From NCBI RefSeq assembly GCF_000003195.3, contig NC_012877.2:9588855-9652854 (forward strand): a stretch of 64,000 nt of DNA, given 5' to 3'. Below the pieces are notes generated by a model. That model was not told the DNA's origin. It ran no database searches and saw only the letters and a program-made list of their open reading frames with translations. Every line of letters begins with the position of its first letter. The stretch's first letter is position 1. This document shows positions 24,577-35,749 of this stretch, piece by piece. Both the position numbers and the translations under genes were made by a program. The stretch is from Sorghum bicolor. Its lineage: Eukaryota > Streptophyta > Magnoliopsida > Poales > Poaceae.

Positions 24577-25788
24577 TGTTGACGGTTCTTAAGTATCAAT
24601 TTTAATTATCAAATAAACAAGAGAAAGGACCAATATGCAACCAGCACATAGAATTAGGGTTTGATCTGACAGAATTCCACGAGTTTTGTTGTTTATCTAT
24701 TTCTGCAGGGGTTATCAGGAAATAAGGAAGAAAGGCCCACATGTCAGGATTACATAGAGATATCAACGCACCGCGCAATTTTACATCATCTAGAAGACTC
24801 CAGAAGCCACGAGACCGAAGCGGAGGCGAAGCTGGGCCAGGCCCAGGGCGCCCGCCCCCCTTCTGGAGCCAATTCAGGACTCCTTCGCTCGGGATACTCC
24901 ACCGACCTATTGGATCAAGAAAAACATAGTACCACCTCGGCTATCGACCCAAAAACGCATAGAAGGGGAGGACTATATAAGCGAGGCCCCTCTGGCCCCT
25001 GGAAGACATGAAGAAATTATCATAGAGACTGAGGGGTGCCCTCGAAGGAAAACCTCTTCTCTAATTAATATTTCTTTTTAGGCTTAGCAATCAATGTAAG
25101 GTAGAAATAGATCTTCTAGTTTCTACTAGATTGAGAGATATAGAGTGGAGGTGTAGAGTGGAGGAAAGCCCGACCTGTCGGTGTCTACTCCAAGCTTGTA
25201 CCTGCGGGATCAAGTTCTCCTAACCCGAAGCTTGCTCCTAGGATTCTTCAGTAATTCGACTTCTAAATTCTAGTAAGTTCTTGTTTTATTGTTCTTATGG
25301 TTTATGAGTTTACTTTAATCTCTTCGCGTAGAGTTTAGAGTAATCATTGCTGGCGTAAACGTGGTGTTTAGGCTGGGGTACTCATAGATATTCCCTGACT
25401 AGCTGGACCGTGGTAGTAGTGAGGAACGTGACATTTCTGAGCTACCTTTGTAGATCACATCTCGTTAGCAGGAAGGATAGGGTTTATAGGTGCGGGTCGA
25501 ACATCCTTTGTGGTGTCTAGATTCCGTTAGCCTCCCCATTAGAACAGTAGATCATCCTTACCAAGGTTAGAAGGAGACTACAGTTGCAGTCTTCTCTATT
25601 TATCACTCACATCGAAAGACATTCTTTGTGCCTAAAGGTTAGTAGTAATAGACTGATTAGTCAGATGCACTATTTCTCCTAGTGGTAAAAAAATAAATAC
25701 GATACTCTGGATAATTTCCCGGGTGAAATGCTCACCGATATCCGTGCGCTTGCGGATCAATTCCTTATTGCGTTCCCAAATATCAACA
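24577..25788 (+). repeat. 5' LTR of the Athila-type element
   Basis: A direct repeat of 32650-33862. A 12-base palindrome-like motif GGGCGCCCGCCC lies at 24846-24857. A TATA box (TATATAA) is at 24974-24980, placing transcription start near 25005. A stretch with TTCTCTAATTAATATTTC follows in the R/U5 region. Confidence 0.95.
24974..24980 (+). promoter_or_regulatory. LTR promoter TATA box
   Basis: GGACTATATAAGCGAGG is a good plant TATA context in the 5' LTR, about 120 bases after the GC palindrome. The same arrangement recurs in the 3' LTR near 33047. Confidence 0.75.
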
Positions 25789-25796
25789 AGCATTTC

Positions 25797-25815
25797 TGGC
25801 GCCGTTGCCGGGGAG
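25797..25815 (+). promoter_or_regulatory. Primer binding site, tRNA-Asp type
   Basis: TGGCGCCGTTGCCGGGGAG begins eight bases after the 5' LTR and is the primer site typical of Athila/Tat elements, complementary to tRNA-Asp. Confidence 0.88.
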
Positions 25816-25920
25816 AAAGACGGTTGCTGAGATAACCTGTGTCTTGCTATTAGCTTGTATCTATACTTTTATCTTTTCGTATCTTTTATATTCTTTATTT
25901 ATTTTCTTTATTCTTACCTT

Positions 25921-28900
25921 ATGGAAAACCAAAATTCTAAATCGATCCATGAGTCTGCAATCCCTTTAGCAACTGACCTTTTACCATGGGAATCATCACA
26001 GCCTATCCAAACATCCCAGTATAAGTTAAGTTCTAGGTTGATTGCCATGATTCAAAACCTATCTTTTTCGGGAAAGGAAGACGAAAACCCTTACCTTCAT
26101 ATTAGAGATTTTGAGCAAACATGTGATTGTCTTCGCATTGAAGGCATTTCTGATAAGACTTTACGTTGGAAGCTTTTTCCTTTTTCTCTAAGGGGAGAAG
26201 CTAGACAATGGTACAGTCAGAAGGTAAGTCAACAACAAGGTGAATGGGGAGTCTTACGAGCCAACTTTTGTCTATATTTCTATTCCCTTGACCGTATAGC
26301 CGACCTTAGACTCGAAGTCCTATCTTTTAAACAAAAAGATAATGAAACTTTGGGAAAATCCTGGAAACGTTTTTCTGATCTTTTAGAATCTGGTCCAAAC
26401 CTTAATCTTGAAGACCCTGTTCTTTTATTTCACTTTTTTCGAGGTCTTCATAAAAATCACAAACAAATGCTACACACAATGTCTAGAGGTTCTTTCTTTC
26501 GCATCCCTGCTGATGAAGCTAGAGTGATCCTAGATAGAATCCTAGAAGCTGAGATGGATAATACCCTTCATGATGAAACCTACGAAGCCGAAGTAGACAC
26601 TCTGCCAAATTTTTCATCTACTTTAGCTATCCCAAGTTCTGAGCCACAAGAGGAAGAAATTCCACTACCGGACTTCATGCTGGATATAGAATCCGATCTT
26701 TTTGCCGATTTTGGAAATATTTCAAACTACCATTCTATTGACAAACCCCAAAATGGCCAGTCTAGCATTTATTTACCAAGTGAATATCAATTGAGAGAGC
26801 TTATCTCAGTGATGAGTAGCGAATGGTTGGAGGAATCAGAGCTTTCCTCTGATGTGATCCGTTTGGACACACCCTCTATAACTATACGCTGTGCTTATAA
26901 CTCTGATCGATTTAATGCTCTTTATAATCCTGTTGTGGGGATCAACATTATGTCTGAATCTTTTGCACTTAAACTATTTAAAAATCTTGTCTTAACCCCC
27001 ACAACAAAGGTCATAAATGAATCTTCGGGACGATTAGTCCCCAGTCTTGGAATTATTAATGTCCTACCTCTTACGGTAGAAGGCTCCATGGTTCATTTGA
27101 ACTTCTATATCTTTGATACATGGGACTTCGACTTATTGATAGGACAACCTTTTAGAAGACTCCTTTATGAAGGTCATACTGGAAAGCTACACATTTCTTT
27201 TGGAAAAACTTTTCAATTCCCAAAGATAATTTCACACTCCTTAAATAATAAGGCCGAGTCATATCTTTTGCCTGATCCTATAGAGGAAGTAAAGGCTGCA
27301 TCTCTAGAGCTTTTAGATGAACCAGACTTAGAAGACGAAACTCCTTTCTTCACAGAAGAAGAAGACGAACCTTCCGAGCCTGAACCCTTAGATGAGTTTG
27401 CAGAAACACCTAGACCCCCTATAGAGCTTAAAACTTTACCACCCGGTCTTACCTATGCTTTCCTAAACAATAATCCAGAGTTCCCTGTGATCATTAGCGA
27501 TAAACTCACTCAGGATCAAACTCTGCGATTAATGACCATTCTTGAGAAACATCACTCAGTTTTTGGCTACTCACTTCAAGACCTTACAGGAATCAGTCCT
27601 ATGATTTGTACCCATCGTATTCCAACAGATCCTTCTGTTACACCCTCTCGAGAACCCCAACGTAGACTTAACAACACTATGAGAGAGGTAGTTAAAAAGG
27701 AAGTTATAAAGTTGCTGCATGCAGGGATTATATATCCTGTGCCGCACAGTGAGTGGGTAAGCCCAGTACAAGTTGTGCCTAAAAAGGGAGGCATGACAGT
27801 TATTATGAATGAAAAGAATGAGCTAATTCCGCAACGCACCGTCACAGGATGGCGGATGTGCATAGACTATAGAAAATTAAACAAAGCCACGAGAAAGGAT
27901 CACTTTCCTTTACCTTTCATAGATGAGATGCTAGAGCGGTTAGCAAACCATTCATTCTTTTGTTTCTTAGATGGATATTCAGGATATCACCAAATCCCGA
28001 TCCATCCTGATGATCAAAGCAAAACCACCTTTACATGCCCATATGGAACTTATGCTTACCGTAGAATGTCTTTTGGGTTATGTAATGCACCAGCTTCTTT
28101 TCAAAGATGCATGATGTCTATATTTTCTGATATGATTGAAGAGATTATGGAAGTTTTCATGGATGATTTCTCTGTTTATGGAAAAACTTTTGATAGTTGT
28201 CTTGAAAACTTAGACAAGGTTTTGCAAAGATGTGAAGAAAAGCACTTAATCCTTAATTGGGAAAAATGTCATTTTATGGTTAGAGAAGGAATAGTGCTAG
28301 GACACTTAGTGTCTGAAAAAGGTATTGAGGTAGACAAAGCTAAAATTGAAGTAATTGAACAGCTACCTCCACCTGCGAATATAAAAGGAATTCGAAGTTT
28401 TCTTGGCCATGCTGGTTTTTATCGTAGATTCATAAAAGATTTTTCATTTATTGCTAGACCACTTACTCTTTTGCTAGCCAAGGATGCTCCTTTCGAATTT
28501 GATGATGCATGTCTAACATCTTTCAATTTATTAAAGAAAGCACTCATCTCTGCACCAATCATTCAACCCCCTGATTGGTCGTTGCCTTTTGAAATTATGT
28601 GTGATGCTAGTGATTATGCTGTGGGGGCAGTATTGGGACAAACTAAAGATAAGAAGCATCATGCAATTGCTTATGCCAGTAAAACTTTGACAGGAGCTCA
28701 ACTTAATTATGCAACCACTGAAAAAGAGCTTCTGGCTGTTGTCTTTGCCATTGATAAATTTAGATCTTATTTAGTTGGAGCTAAAATAATTGTTTACACT
28801 GATCATGCTGCATTAAAATATTTGCTCACTAAAAAAGATGCTAAACCTCGCCTGATTAGATGGATCTTATTACTCCAAGAATTTGACTTAGAAATAAAAG

Positions 28901-30315
28901 ATAAAAAAGGAGTAGAAAATTCTGTTGCTGATCACTTGTCCAGAATGTATTTTAAGAGTCCACAGGAAACCCCCATCAATGATTCACTCCGGGACGACAT
29001 GCTCTACGGGATTAACAGGTCTGACCCTTGGTATGCAGATATTGTTAATTTTATGGTTTCAGGGCATGTACCACCAGGAGCAAACAAGAAGAAGCTTACT
29101 CAAGAAAGTCGTTCACATATATGGGATGAGCCATACCTCTTCCGAGTATGCTCTGATGGCTTACTCAGGAGATGTGTGACCACTGAGGAAGGATGGAAGA
29201 TCATCGACAGATGTCATTCATCACCATATGGAGGTCATTATGGAGCATTCCGTACACATTCAAAGATCTGGCAGTGTGGATTCTATTGGCCTACAATGTA
29301 TGAAGACACGAAGCAATATATCAGAAGATGTGGGCCATGTCAAAGGCACGGAAACATAAATACAAGGGATGCAATGCCACTCACCAACAACCTTCAGATT
29401 GAGCTCTTTGATGTCTGGGGAATAGACTACATGGGTCCATTTCCTCCATCAAAGAAGTGCGAGTACATCTTGGTGGCGGTTGACTATGTCTCCAAGTGCG
29501 TAGAAGCATTACCTTGCAAGCATGCCGACAACGTCAGTTCAAAGAGGATGTTTGAAGAAATTATATTTCCAAGATTTGGAGTTCCCAGAGTAGTGATAAG
29601 TGATGGAGGAGCACACTTCATCGACAAACGTTTCAAGCAATATCTATCAAGACATGGAATCCGTCACAATGTCGCTACCCCTTATCATCCTCAGACAAGT
29701 GGCCAAGCAGAGACTTCCAACAAACAAATCAAGAATATTCTTCAGAAGACAGTAAATGAAATGGGAACGGCGTGGAAACACAAGTTACCCGATGCACTCT
29801 AGGCATACCGGACAGCATATAAGACCCCAATCGGAATGTCTCCATACCAATTGGTGTACGGGAAGACTTGCCATCTACCTGTTGAACTAGAGTTCAAAGC
29901 ACACTGGGCCATAAAGAGATGGAATATGGACCTAGATGTTGCTGGAGATTATAGAAGAATGCAATTATCAGAATTGGAAGAATGGCGAGAGAAGGCATAT
30001 CACAATTCAAAGATCTACAAAGAAAGAGTCAAACGGTGGCATGACAAGAGAATCAAGAAGAAGGAGTTCACACCTGGAGATAAGGTATTACTTTTTAATT
30101 CCAGGGTGAAGCTTTTCGGGCATGGAAAACTCCGGAGCAAATGGGAAGGACCATTCAAGGTAATCAATTCATCATCCCACGGAGCTATCACACTTCAAAA
30201 TAACGAAGGTACGTTATTCAAGGTAAATGGTCAACGTCTTAAATTATTTTTAGAGCCCAATGAGGAATTTGAAGAAATAGACGTAGTCCATTTTTACCTT
30301 CCCATAGAGAATTAG
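25921..30315 (+). pseudogene. Athila-type gag-pol with one in-frame stop
   Basis: The ATG at 25921 begins [12 protein letters not shown]. The frame also opens upstream, but only with non-ATG codons. Counting from this ATG, the capsid-like gag covers about residues 20-220, with RGEARQWY. No CCHC zinc knuckle follows. The protease-like region is near 330-420 and ends with DLLIGQPF, but its active site is altered (see findings). Reverse transcriptase has FMDD at 746-749 and RNase H has DAS near 895. Integrase has H1099, H1106, C1137, C1140 and D1169, D1228, E1264 with D(35)E spacing. TAG at 29800-29802 interrupts the frame after the catalytic core. The rest of integrase continues in the same frame from 29803 to 30315. 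Everything up to the stop is open. Confidence 0.92.
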
Positions 30316-30600
30316 AGCCCGACACTTTTGGTCTGATGGTTTTGGGTCATATATATATTTTTCTAAATAATTTCGCATCTAGAAACACGCTCGGAAAAGT
30401 GGGCCCACAGAGGGGCCAGAGAGAGGGCGGGCGCCCAGGTCAAGTGGGCGGGCGCCCTGCCCCTGTTCCCCCTCGGTCCCGACTTTCTCTGTTATGGAAA
30501 ATGCACTTATGATAATTCGAATAATCCCTCGGACGGAAAGTTTCCCACGCAAGTCGACAGGAGTAACCCGAACAACCCATAGAGGCACCCTTTTGACCCC
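30316..30600 (+). promoter_or_regulatory. Internal promoter region ahead of the accessory ORF
   Basis: A non-coding stretch after pol. Two copies of the 12-mer GGGCGGGCGCCC lie at 30425-30436 and 30446-30457. A GC-mixed region ends at the TATA box that starts at 30601. The same 12-mer lies upstream of TATA in this element's LTR and in the solo LTR at 55557-57071. Confidence 0.55.
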
Positions 30601-30608
30601 TATATAAA
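30601..30608 (+). promoter_or_regulatory. TATA box for the Athila accessory ORF
   Basis: CCCCTATATAAACAGACC followed by a C/T/A-rich leader (AAACACCAAGCCATCAAGC) is a textbook plant core promoter. It is 109 bases ahead of the ATG at 30717, so transcription would start near 30632. Confidence 0.7.
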
Positions 30609-30716
30609 CAGACCCCTGACCTCAGTTTTCAAACACCAAGCCATCAAGCTTTCTCTCCTTCAATTAGAGCTTGATTAGCTCGTCTTTAATTAAAATTTTA
30701 TTTCCTTGCTACTCCA

Positions 30717-31346
30717 ATGGCCGAGAAGTACCACGATGATTGGGAAGTCGTCCCCTTCAACCTCAACATGGAGCCAGTGGGAGACCCCGATACCCGTGCT
30801 CTCGTCCCGGCCAACACAGAGCGTCAGCTAGAAGCCATACCATTACGCCAACGCAGCTCCGCCCAATCTTACCATGCTCAACCAGTTCTCACCGCACCAC
30901 CACAACCCCTACTCCTCAAAGGATCATCATCTAAGACGAAGACCACTATCAAGGTGCCAATCGGCACAAGAGTCCTTCCACCTAGACCCAATGAGATGGT
31001 CGTTGGAGTCAAGACCAACCGGAGCGGCGAGATCAGCAGCGTTCGCTACACTACGGAGGAGGAAAGGCCTTACTTTGAAGGGATTAGAGCAGCCAAAGTC
31101 CGTTTCATCCCTCCAAAGGCAGCCCCGAAGCACGCTCTCAATGCTTTTGAGACACCTCCCAAGCGTCGCAAGACTATAATGGATATTGATGAGGAAGTTC
31201 GCAGGCTAGATAGAATTATCATAGACCTCCAGTCCTCGATTAATTCCCTCACTAGGCAGCTCTCTAACCACAACACCGTTATACTAGGCCTTAGGCAGGA
31301 TCTTGCCAGTGCCAACAAGAAGATCAAAGAATTAGAGCGCCGCTAA
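30717..31346 (+). CDS. Accessory ORF downstream of Athila pol (209 residues, unknown function)
   Basis: ATG at 30717 in the context CCAATGGCC, stop TAA at 31344-31346. The first half is polar with a Pro/Ser/Thr-rich segment. A short basic stretch (PPKRRKTIMD) near residue 148 could be a nuclear localisation signal. The last 55 residues (DEEVRRLDRIIIDLQSSINS and on to KKIKELERR) have heptad-like spacing of a coiled coil. I see no transmembrane segment or signal peptide, so it does not look like the env-like ORF described for some Athila elements. Its own TATA box suggests separate expression. Function is unknown: possibilities are a regulatory or chromatin-linked protein or a leftover captured gene. 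The frame is intact. Confidence 0.75.
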   Translation: MAEKYHDDWEVVPFNLNMEPVGDPDTRALVPANTERQLEAIPLRQRSSAQSYHAQPVLTAPPQPLLLKGSSSKTKTTIKVPIGTRVLPPRPNEMVVGVKTNRSGEISSVRYTTEEERPYFEGIRAAKVRFIPPKAAPKHALNAFETPPKRRKTIMDIDEEVRRLDRIIIDLQSSINSLTRQLSNHNTVILGLRQDLASANKKIKELERR

Positions 31347-32634
31347 GTTATCTAGATTAGACCTTGAGGCAGTGCATCTTAGTTATCTATCTTTAAATTT
31401 GGTTTAAGTTTGCTTTTATAAGTTTGCTATTATTATCAGTTTGTTATCAGTTTGCTATCAGTCTTTTGTAATAAATGCCTCAAGATCAATAAAGAGTATT
31501 ATTATTATTATTATGTTTTGTGTGTCTCTACTTTATTTTTGTGCAAGAAAGCAGAAAACAAGTATGGGGGAGATCCCTCAACATGCCAAACACACTCCGA
31601 CTACACCACTCCACGATTCAGGTACACACTCTGCACACTTTACTTTACACATATTTTGGATTATGCAGATTACTGTTTCCGACATGATAAATTAAAAAGA
31701 TTAAAATATTTCTAATCATGATTAATCTCAATCTGTGATATTTCCTGAAAACTTGCAATTATTATAAAATCATTTTAAAACCCTGTGTTACTTAAGTCAA
31801 ATGGAATATGTGATGATAGAGTATAAGTTTCTTATTCTTGATATCATTGTTGCTTGGAGAATTTATTTCAAAATATTCAAATTTCTAGCTACAATCCTCA
31901 GTGTTTTATATGCCTGATAAAACTGAAATATTAATTATGATTATAAAAGCTATCTGCTCTGTATTGAGTTTGTTCAAAATAAGTTAGACCCTTGTTGAGA
32001 GATTTATCATGCTCCCAAGATCAAGACATTATTTCAGAAAGATTCACTCTTCCGAAGTATTATTGCATTAGAGGCATGGGCTATGCAAAAATAGAAGATA
32101 TTTCGAGGAAATAAAAAGGAGGAAGTGCTCGACAACCTCGCAGAAAAAATGGACAAGTGTCCGGCAGTAGAATTAGGGGTACCTCGGTATCCACTTAAAA
32201 AAAATATATGATAGCCCATGGTCCCTCTAATAAGCAATATGCCAGCAAGAGTTGACAAAGTTTTTAAAGTCTTTGATCTAAGAGTATGACATTCCCCTCC
32301 TCGGATCCCGTTTTGATCAGGCAATAAATGCAAAGTGAGTATGCTTAAGAATTTTTGCAAAATAAAACAACCTCAGTGAGATATATATACAAAAGATAAT
32401 GAGTGATCTGAGAGAACCTATGAGGATAAAAAGGTATGCTAGCTTTCTTTTAAAAATATACAAAAACTCCAAGTGACAGGATTGAGAAGAAAGGATCTTT
32501 ACTCTTAATCATATACTTCCCTGACTATGGTACACAGTGGAAATTTTAACACCCTGCAAATATAAAATGCTTTAAAATGTTTTACCCCAGATATTTTTCT
32601 TAACCATCCTTTTCTCGAGGACGAGTAAAAGCCT
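31347..32634 (+). other. 3' non-coding region of the Athila-type element
   Basis: AT-rich sequence with an ATT microsatellite near 31495-31514. A purine-tract-like AAGTATGGGGGAGAT lies at 31560-31574. No convincing ORF. Confidence 0.6.
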
Positions 32635-32649
32635 AAGTATGGGGGTATT
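32635..32649 (+). promoter_or_regulatory. Polypurine tract of the Athila-type element
   Basis: AAGTATGGGGGTATT lies directly before the 3' LTR start at 32650. Confidence 0.8.
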
Positions 32650-33862
32650 TGTTGACGGTTCTTAAGTATCAATTTTAATTATCAAATAAACAAGAGAAAG
32701 GACCAATATGCAACCAGCACATAGAATTAGGGTTTGATCTGACAGAATTCCACGAGTTTTGTTGTTTATCTATTTATGCAGGGGGTTATCAGGAAATAAG
32801 GAAGAAAGGCCCACATGTCAGGATTACATAGAGATATCAACGCACCGCGCAATTTTACATCATCTAGAAGACTCCAGAAGCCACGAGACCGAAGCGGAGG
32901 CGAAGCTGGGCCAGGCCCAGGGCGCCCGCCCCCCTTCTGGAGCCAATTTAGGACTCCTTCGCTCGGGATATTCCACCGACCTATTGGATCAAGAAAAACA
33001 TAGTACCACCTCGGCTATCGACCCAAAAACGCATAGAAGGGGAGGACTATATAAGCGAGGCCCCCCTGGCCCCTGGAAGACATGAAGAAATTATCATAGA
33101 GACTGAGGGGTGCCCTCGAAGGAAAACCTCTTCTCTAATTAATATTTCTTTTTAGGCTTAGCAATCAATGTAAGGTAGAAATAGATCTTCTAGTTTCTAC
33201 TAGATTGAGAGATATAGAGTGGAGGTGTAGAGTGGAGGAAAGCCCGGCCTATCGGTGTCTACTCCAAGCTTGTACCTGCGGGATCAAGTTCTCCTAACCC
33301 GAAGCTTGCTCCTAGGATTCTTCAGTAATTCGACTTCTAAATTCTAGTAAGTTCTTGTTTTATTGTTCTTATGGTTTATGAGTTTACTTTAATCTCTTCG
33401 CGTAGAGTTTAGAGTAATCATTGCTGGTGTAAACGTGGTGTTTAGGCTGGGGTACTCATAGATATTCCCTGACTAGCTGGACCGTGGTAGTAGTGAGGAA
33501 CGTGACATTTCCGAGCTACCTTTGTAGATCACATCTCGTTAGCAGGAAGGATAGGGTTTATAGGTGCGGGTCGAACATCCTTTGTGGTGTCTAGATTCCG
33601 TTAGCCTCCCCATTAGAACAGTAGATCATCCTTACCAAGGTTAGAAGGAGACTACAGTTGCAGTCTTCTCTATTTATCACTCACATCGAAAGACATTCTT
33701 TGTGCCTAAAGGTTAGTAGTAATAGACCGGTTAGTCAGATGCACTCTTTCTCCTAGTGGTAAAAAAATAAATACGATACTCTGGATAATTTCCCGGGTGA
33801 AATGCTCACCGATATCCGTGCGCTTGTGGATCAATTCCTTATTGCGTTCCCAAATATCAACA
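32650..33862 (+). repeat. 3' LTR of the Athila-type element
   Basis: Nearly identical to 24577-25788 with scattered single-base differences. It ends CCCAAATATCAACA and is followed by the duplication CCGCC and the remainder of foldback copy A. Confidence 0.95.
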
Positions 33863-34193
33863 CCGCCTACATGACCAGGTCGTATGCCGCTGGCGCTGTG
33901 ATGGTGAGTAGGGGCGAGCCAGCGGCTGTACATGTGGGCTTAAATCAGAGGTCATGTGCTTAAATCATATCCATATGGATGATCATGTCAGCTTCTAACC
34001 CTCCTTATGTGTATTTTGGACCTAGATGAGATCACTTAAATACATTAGGGAGTCAGATGTGCGATTTTGTAGTTTGGGGACCTAGAGATGAGATCACTTA
34101 AATACATTAGGGAGTCAGACATGCAATTTCATAGTTTGGGGACCTAGATGAAAACTACGTAATACTTTAAGGACCGGCCGTGCAATTTACTCT

Positions 34194-35749
34194 TTAATTA
34201 ATTACTTTTCTAAAGAAAATTTTAGAAAAATCATATCTTCTCCGTTTTATCTCCGATTTTTGTGATCTTTACGTCTGTGTGATCGTAGCGATGCATAGAA
34301 ACATTTTATAAACTTTTCTGATTGTTTTTCAATTATTGGTGTACTCTTCTAATTGTAGCTTTGTTTGTTTCGTGTATGTTTGGCTCCAATTGCTTGTGTG
34401 TTGTTGATTGATGATCGAGTATAGATGGTGAGAATTACTTCAATGATAATGTTCAGTCCCTTGAAAACAAGTAGAATCAACAGGAGCCGCAAGAAAAACT
34501 TTGATCAAGGCAAGTATAACTTGGGACCATCTTTGTTACCTATACACTTTTAATACATATATCATATGCATGTGTCCACTTTGACAACCTTAGCAAAATC
34601 ATAGATGATTGTTATCCTGAAGCCCTTGATTCATATTTGGATATGCATTGAGGTAGTTTTCTACTAGTGCTGAACTTATGACCATGATCTTGTAACATGA
34701 AAAATTGAATATGCAATAAACAATAAAATAAGCTTTCTAGCAACATGAATAGAAAAGATGGAAAGAACTCTAGCTTTTCGTAGATTGATCTTAACCCTCC
34801 ATAAGGACTTATCCCTTGGCAAAAGTTGGGACAACTCGTACAACCATGAGAGCTATATGGCTCTGGCTTTAGCTCAGTATGAGGACCTTTTCTAGCTTGT
34901 TAGCGGTTGCCTTAAATGGCATAAGAATGGCTAGACATGTTGGGTATAGTGCGGCATCTGTCCTTATCTGTATACGTGGCGTGTCATTATGCCATTTGGA
35001 AGGGGGGCTCTATATCTACCTACCGAGTAAATCTAATGGCCCTAACTTGTTAGATGAACCTTTGAAAGGCTTCATAGTGATCCTAACCGACCTTCCTTGG
35101 TAGAGGGTTAAGAGGCTGATCATCTCGGACGAAAGGGTAAAACATGACTCATGGGTAAAGATGTACAACCTCTACAGAGTGTTAAAATCTGGTATACTAG
35201 CGGTACCCACAGATACAGGTGGCCCGAAAAATTGATGGAATAGATGGTCACTATTTAATGATGATAAACAATGGTTTATTATGTTGTTTATGTGTTATTC
35301 TTTATTGTTGTATACACTGATCATGTGGTTATAGGATTAATTATGATACCTTGATATTTGCTATCCAATGATGAATATGCTATACACACATAAAAGCTAA
35401 ATACAGTCAAACTAGTGTTAGCTAATTGAGCCTCATGAACCCGTGGTTATATTTGTTGAGTATGACATGTGCTCACTCTTGCTATTTTCCTCACACTTTA
35501 GGAGAAGTTTACACTTGTGATCAACCAGTCAGTTTGGATCATGTAGAGAAGAGTTAATACTCGAAGTTTGGAGTTACTTCTGTTGTTTGTCGCATAAGGT
35601 TATCTCTGATATACTAAGTATGTTATATATTTATACATTGTCTTTTGATATTTTACTTTATTTGTAGCTATATGTGATATTTGACTTCTAAGACTCATAT
35701 ATGGTGTATATCTGGTTTTGTCCTTAAAATCGTGTATTACAGACGCGAA
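34194..35749 (-). repeat. LTR-like arm, minus orientation
   Basis: Read from 35749 leftward it begins TGTAATAC and runs through AAAACCAGATAT, TGATCACAAG and ACAAAGCTACAATT. These phrases also occur, in the same order and opposite strand, at 36975-38180. Overall similarity is high but clearly diverged. The TG start, length of at least 1.2 kb and lack of coding sequence suggest an LTR. The left border is unclear because it meets the foldback element. Confidence 0.55.

Larger units (their letters stand above)
24577..33862 (+). mobile_element. Ty3/gypsy retrotransposon, Athila-type (about 9.29 kb)
   Basis: LTRs of about 1212 bp begin TGTTGACGGTTCTTAAG and end CCCAAATATCAACA. The target duplication CCGCC is at 24572-24576 and 33863-33867. 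The primer site matches tRNA-Asp. One long gag-pol frame, a downstream accessory ORF with its own TATA box, and a purine tract follow. RT motifs ([24 protein letters not shown]) are Athila-like. By eye the LTRs differ at about a dozen positions, roughly 1 per cent, so the insertion is young. It sits in the loop of copy A of the foldback element. Confidence 0.95.
24139..34193. mobile_element. Long-inverted-repeat (foldback) element, copy A, split by a retrotransposon
   Basis: The left end AGAGTAAATTGCACAACCGG and the right end GGACCGGCCGTGCAATTTAC are inverted repeats. The match continues inward for over 300 bases through the repeated phrase CATCTAGGTC and GATTTAAGCACATGACCTCTG. Without the Athila insertion (24577-33862) the element would be about 770 bp, almost all of it stem. 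Long termini of this sort occur in Mutator-like and foldback elements. The superfamily is not certain. No transposase is encoded. Confidence 0.75.

Noticed and set aside
30717..31346. Calling the Athila accessory ORF an env gene
   Set aside because: No signal peptide or transmembrane segment is visible; position alone is not enough.
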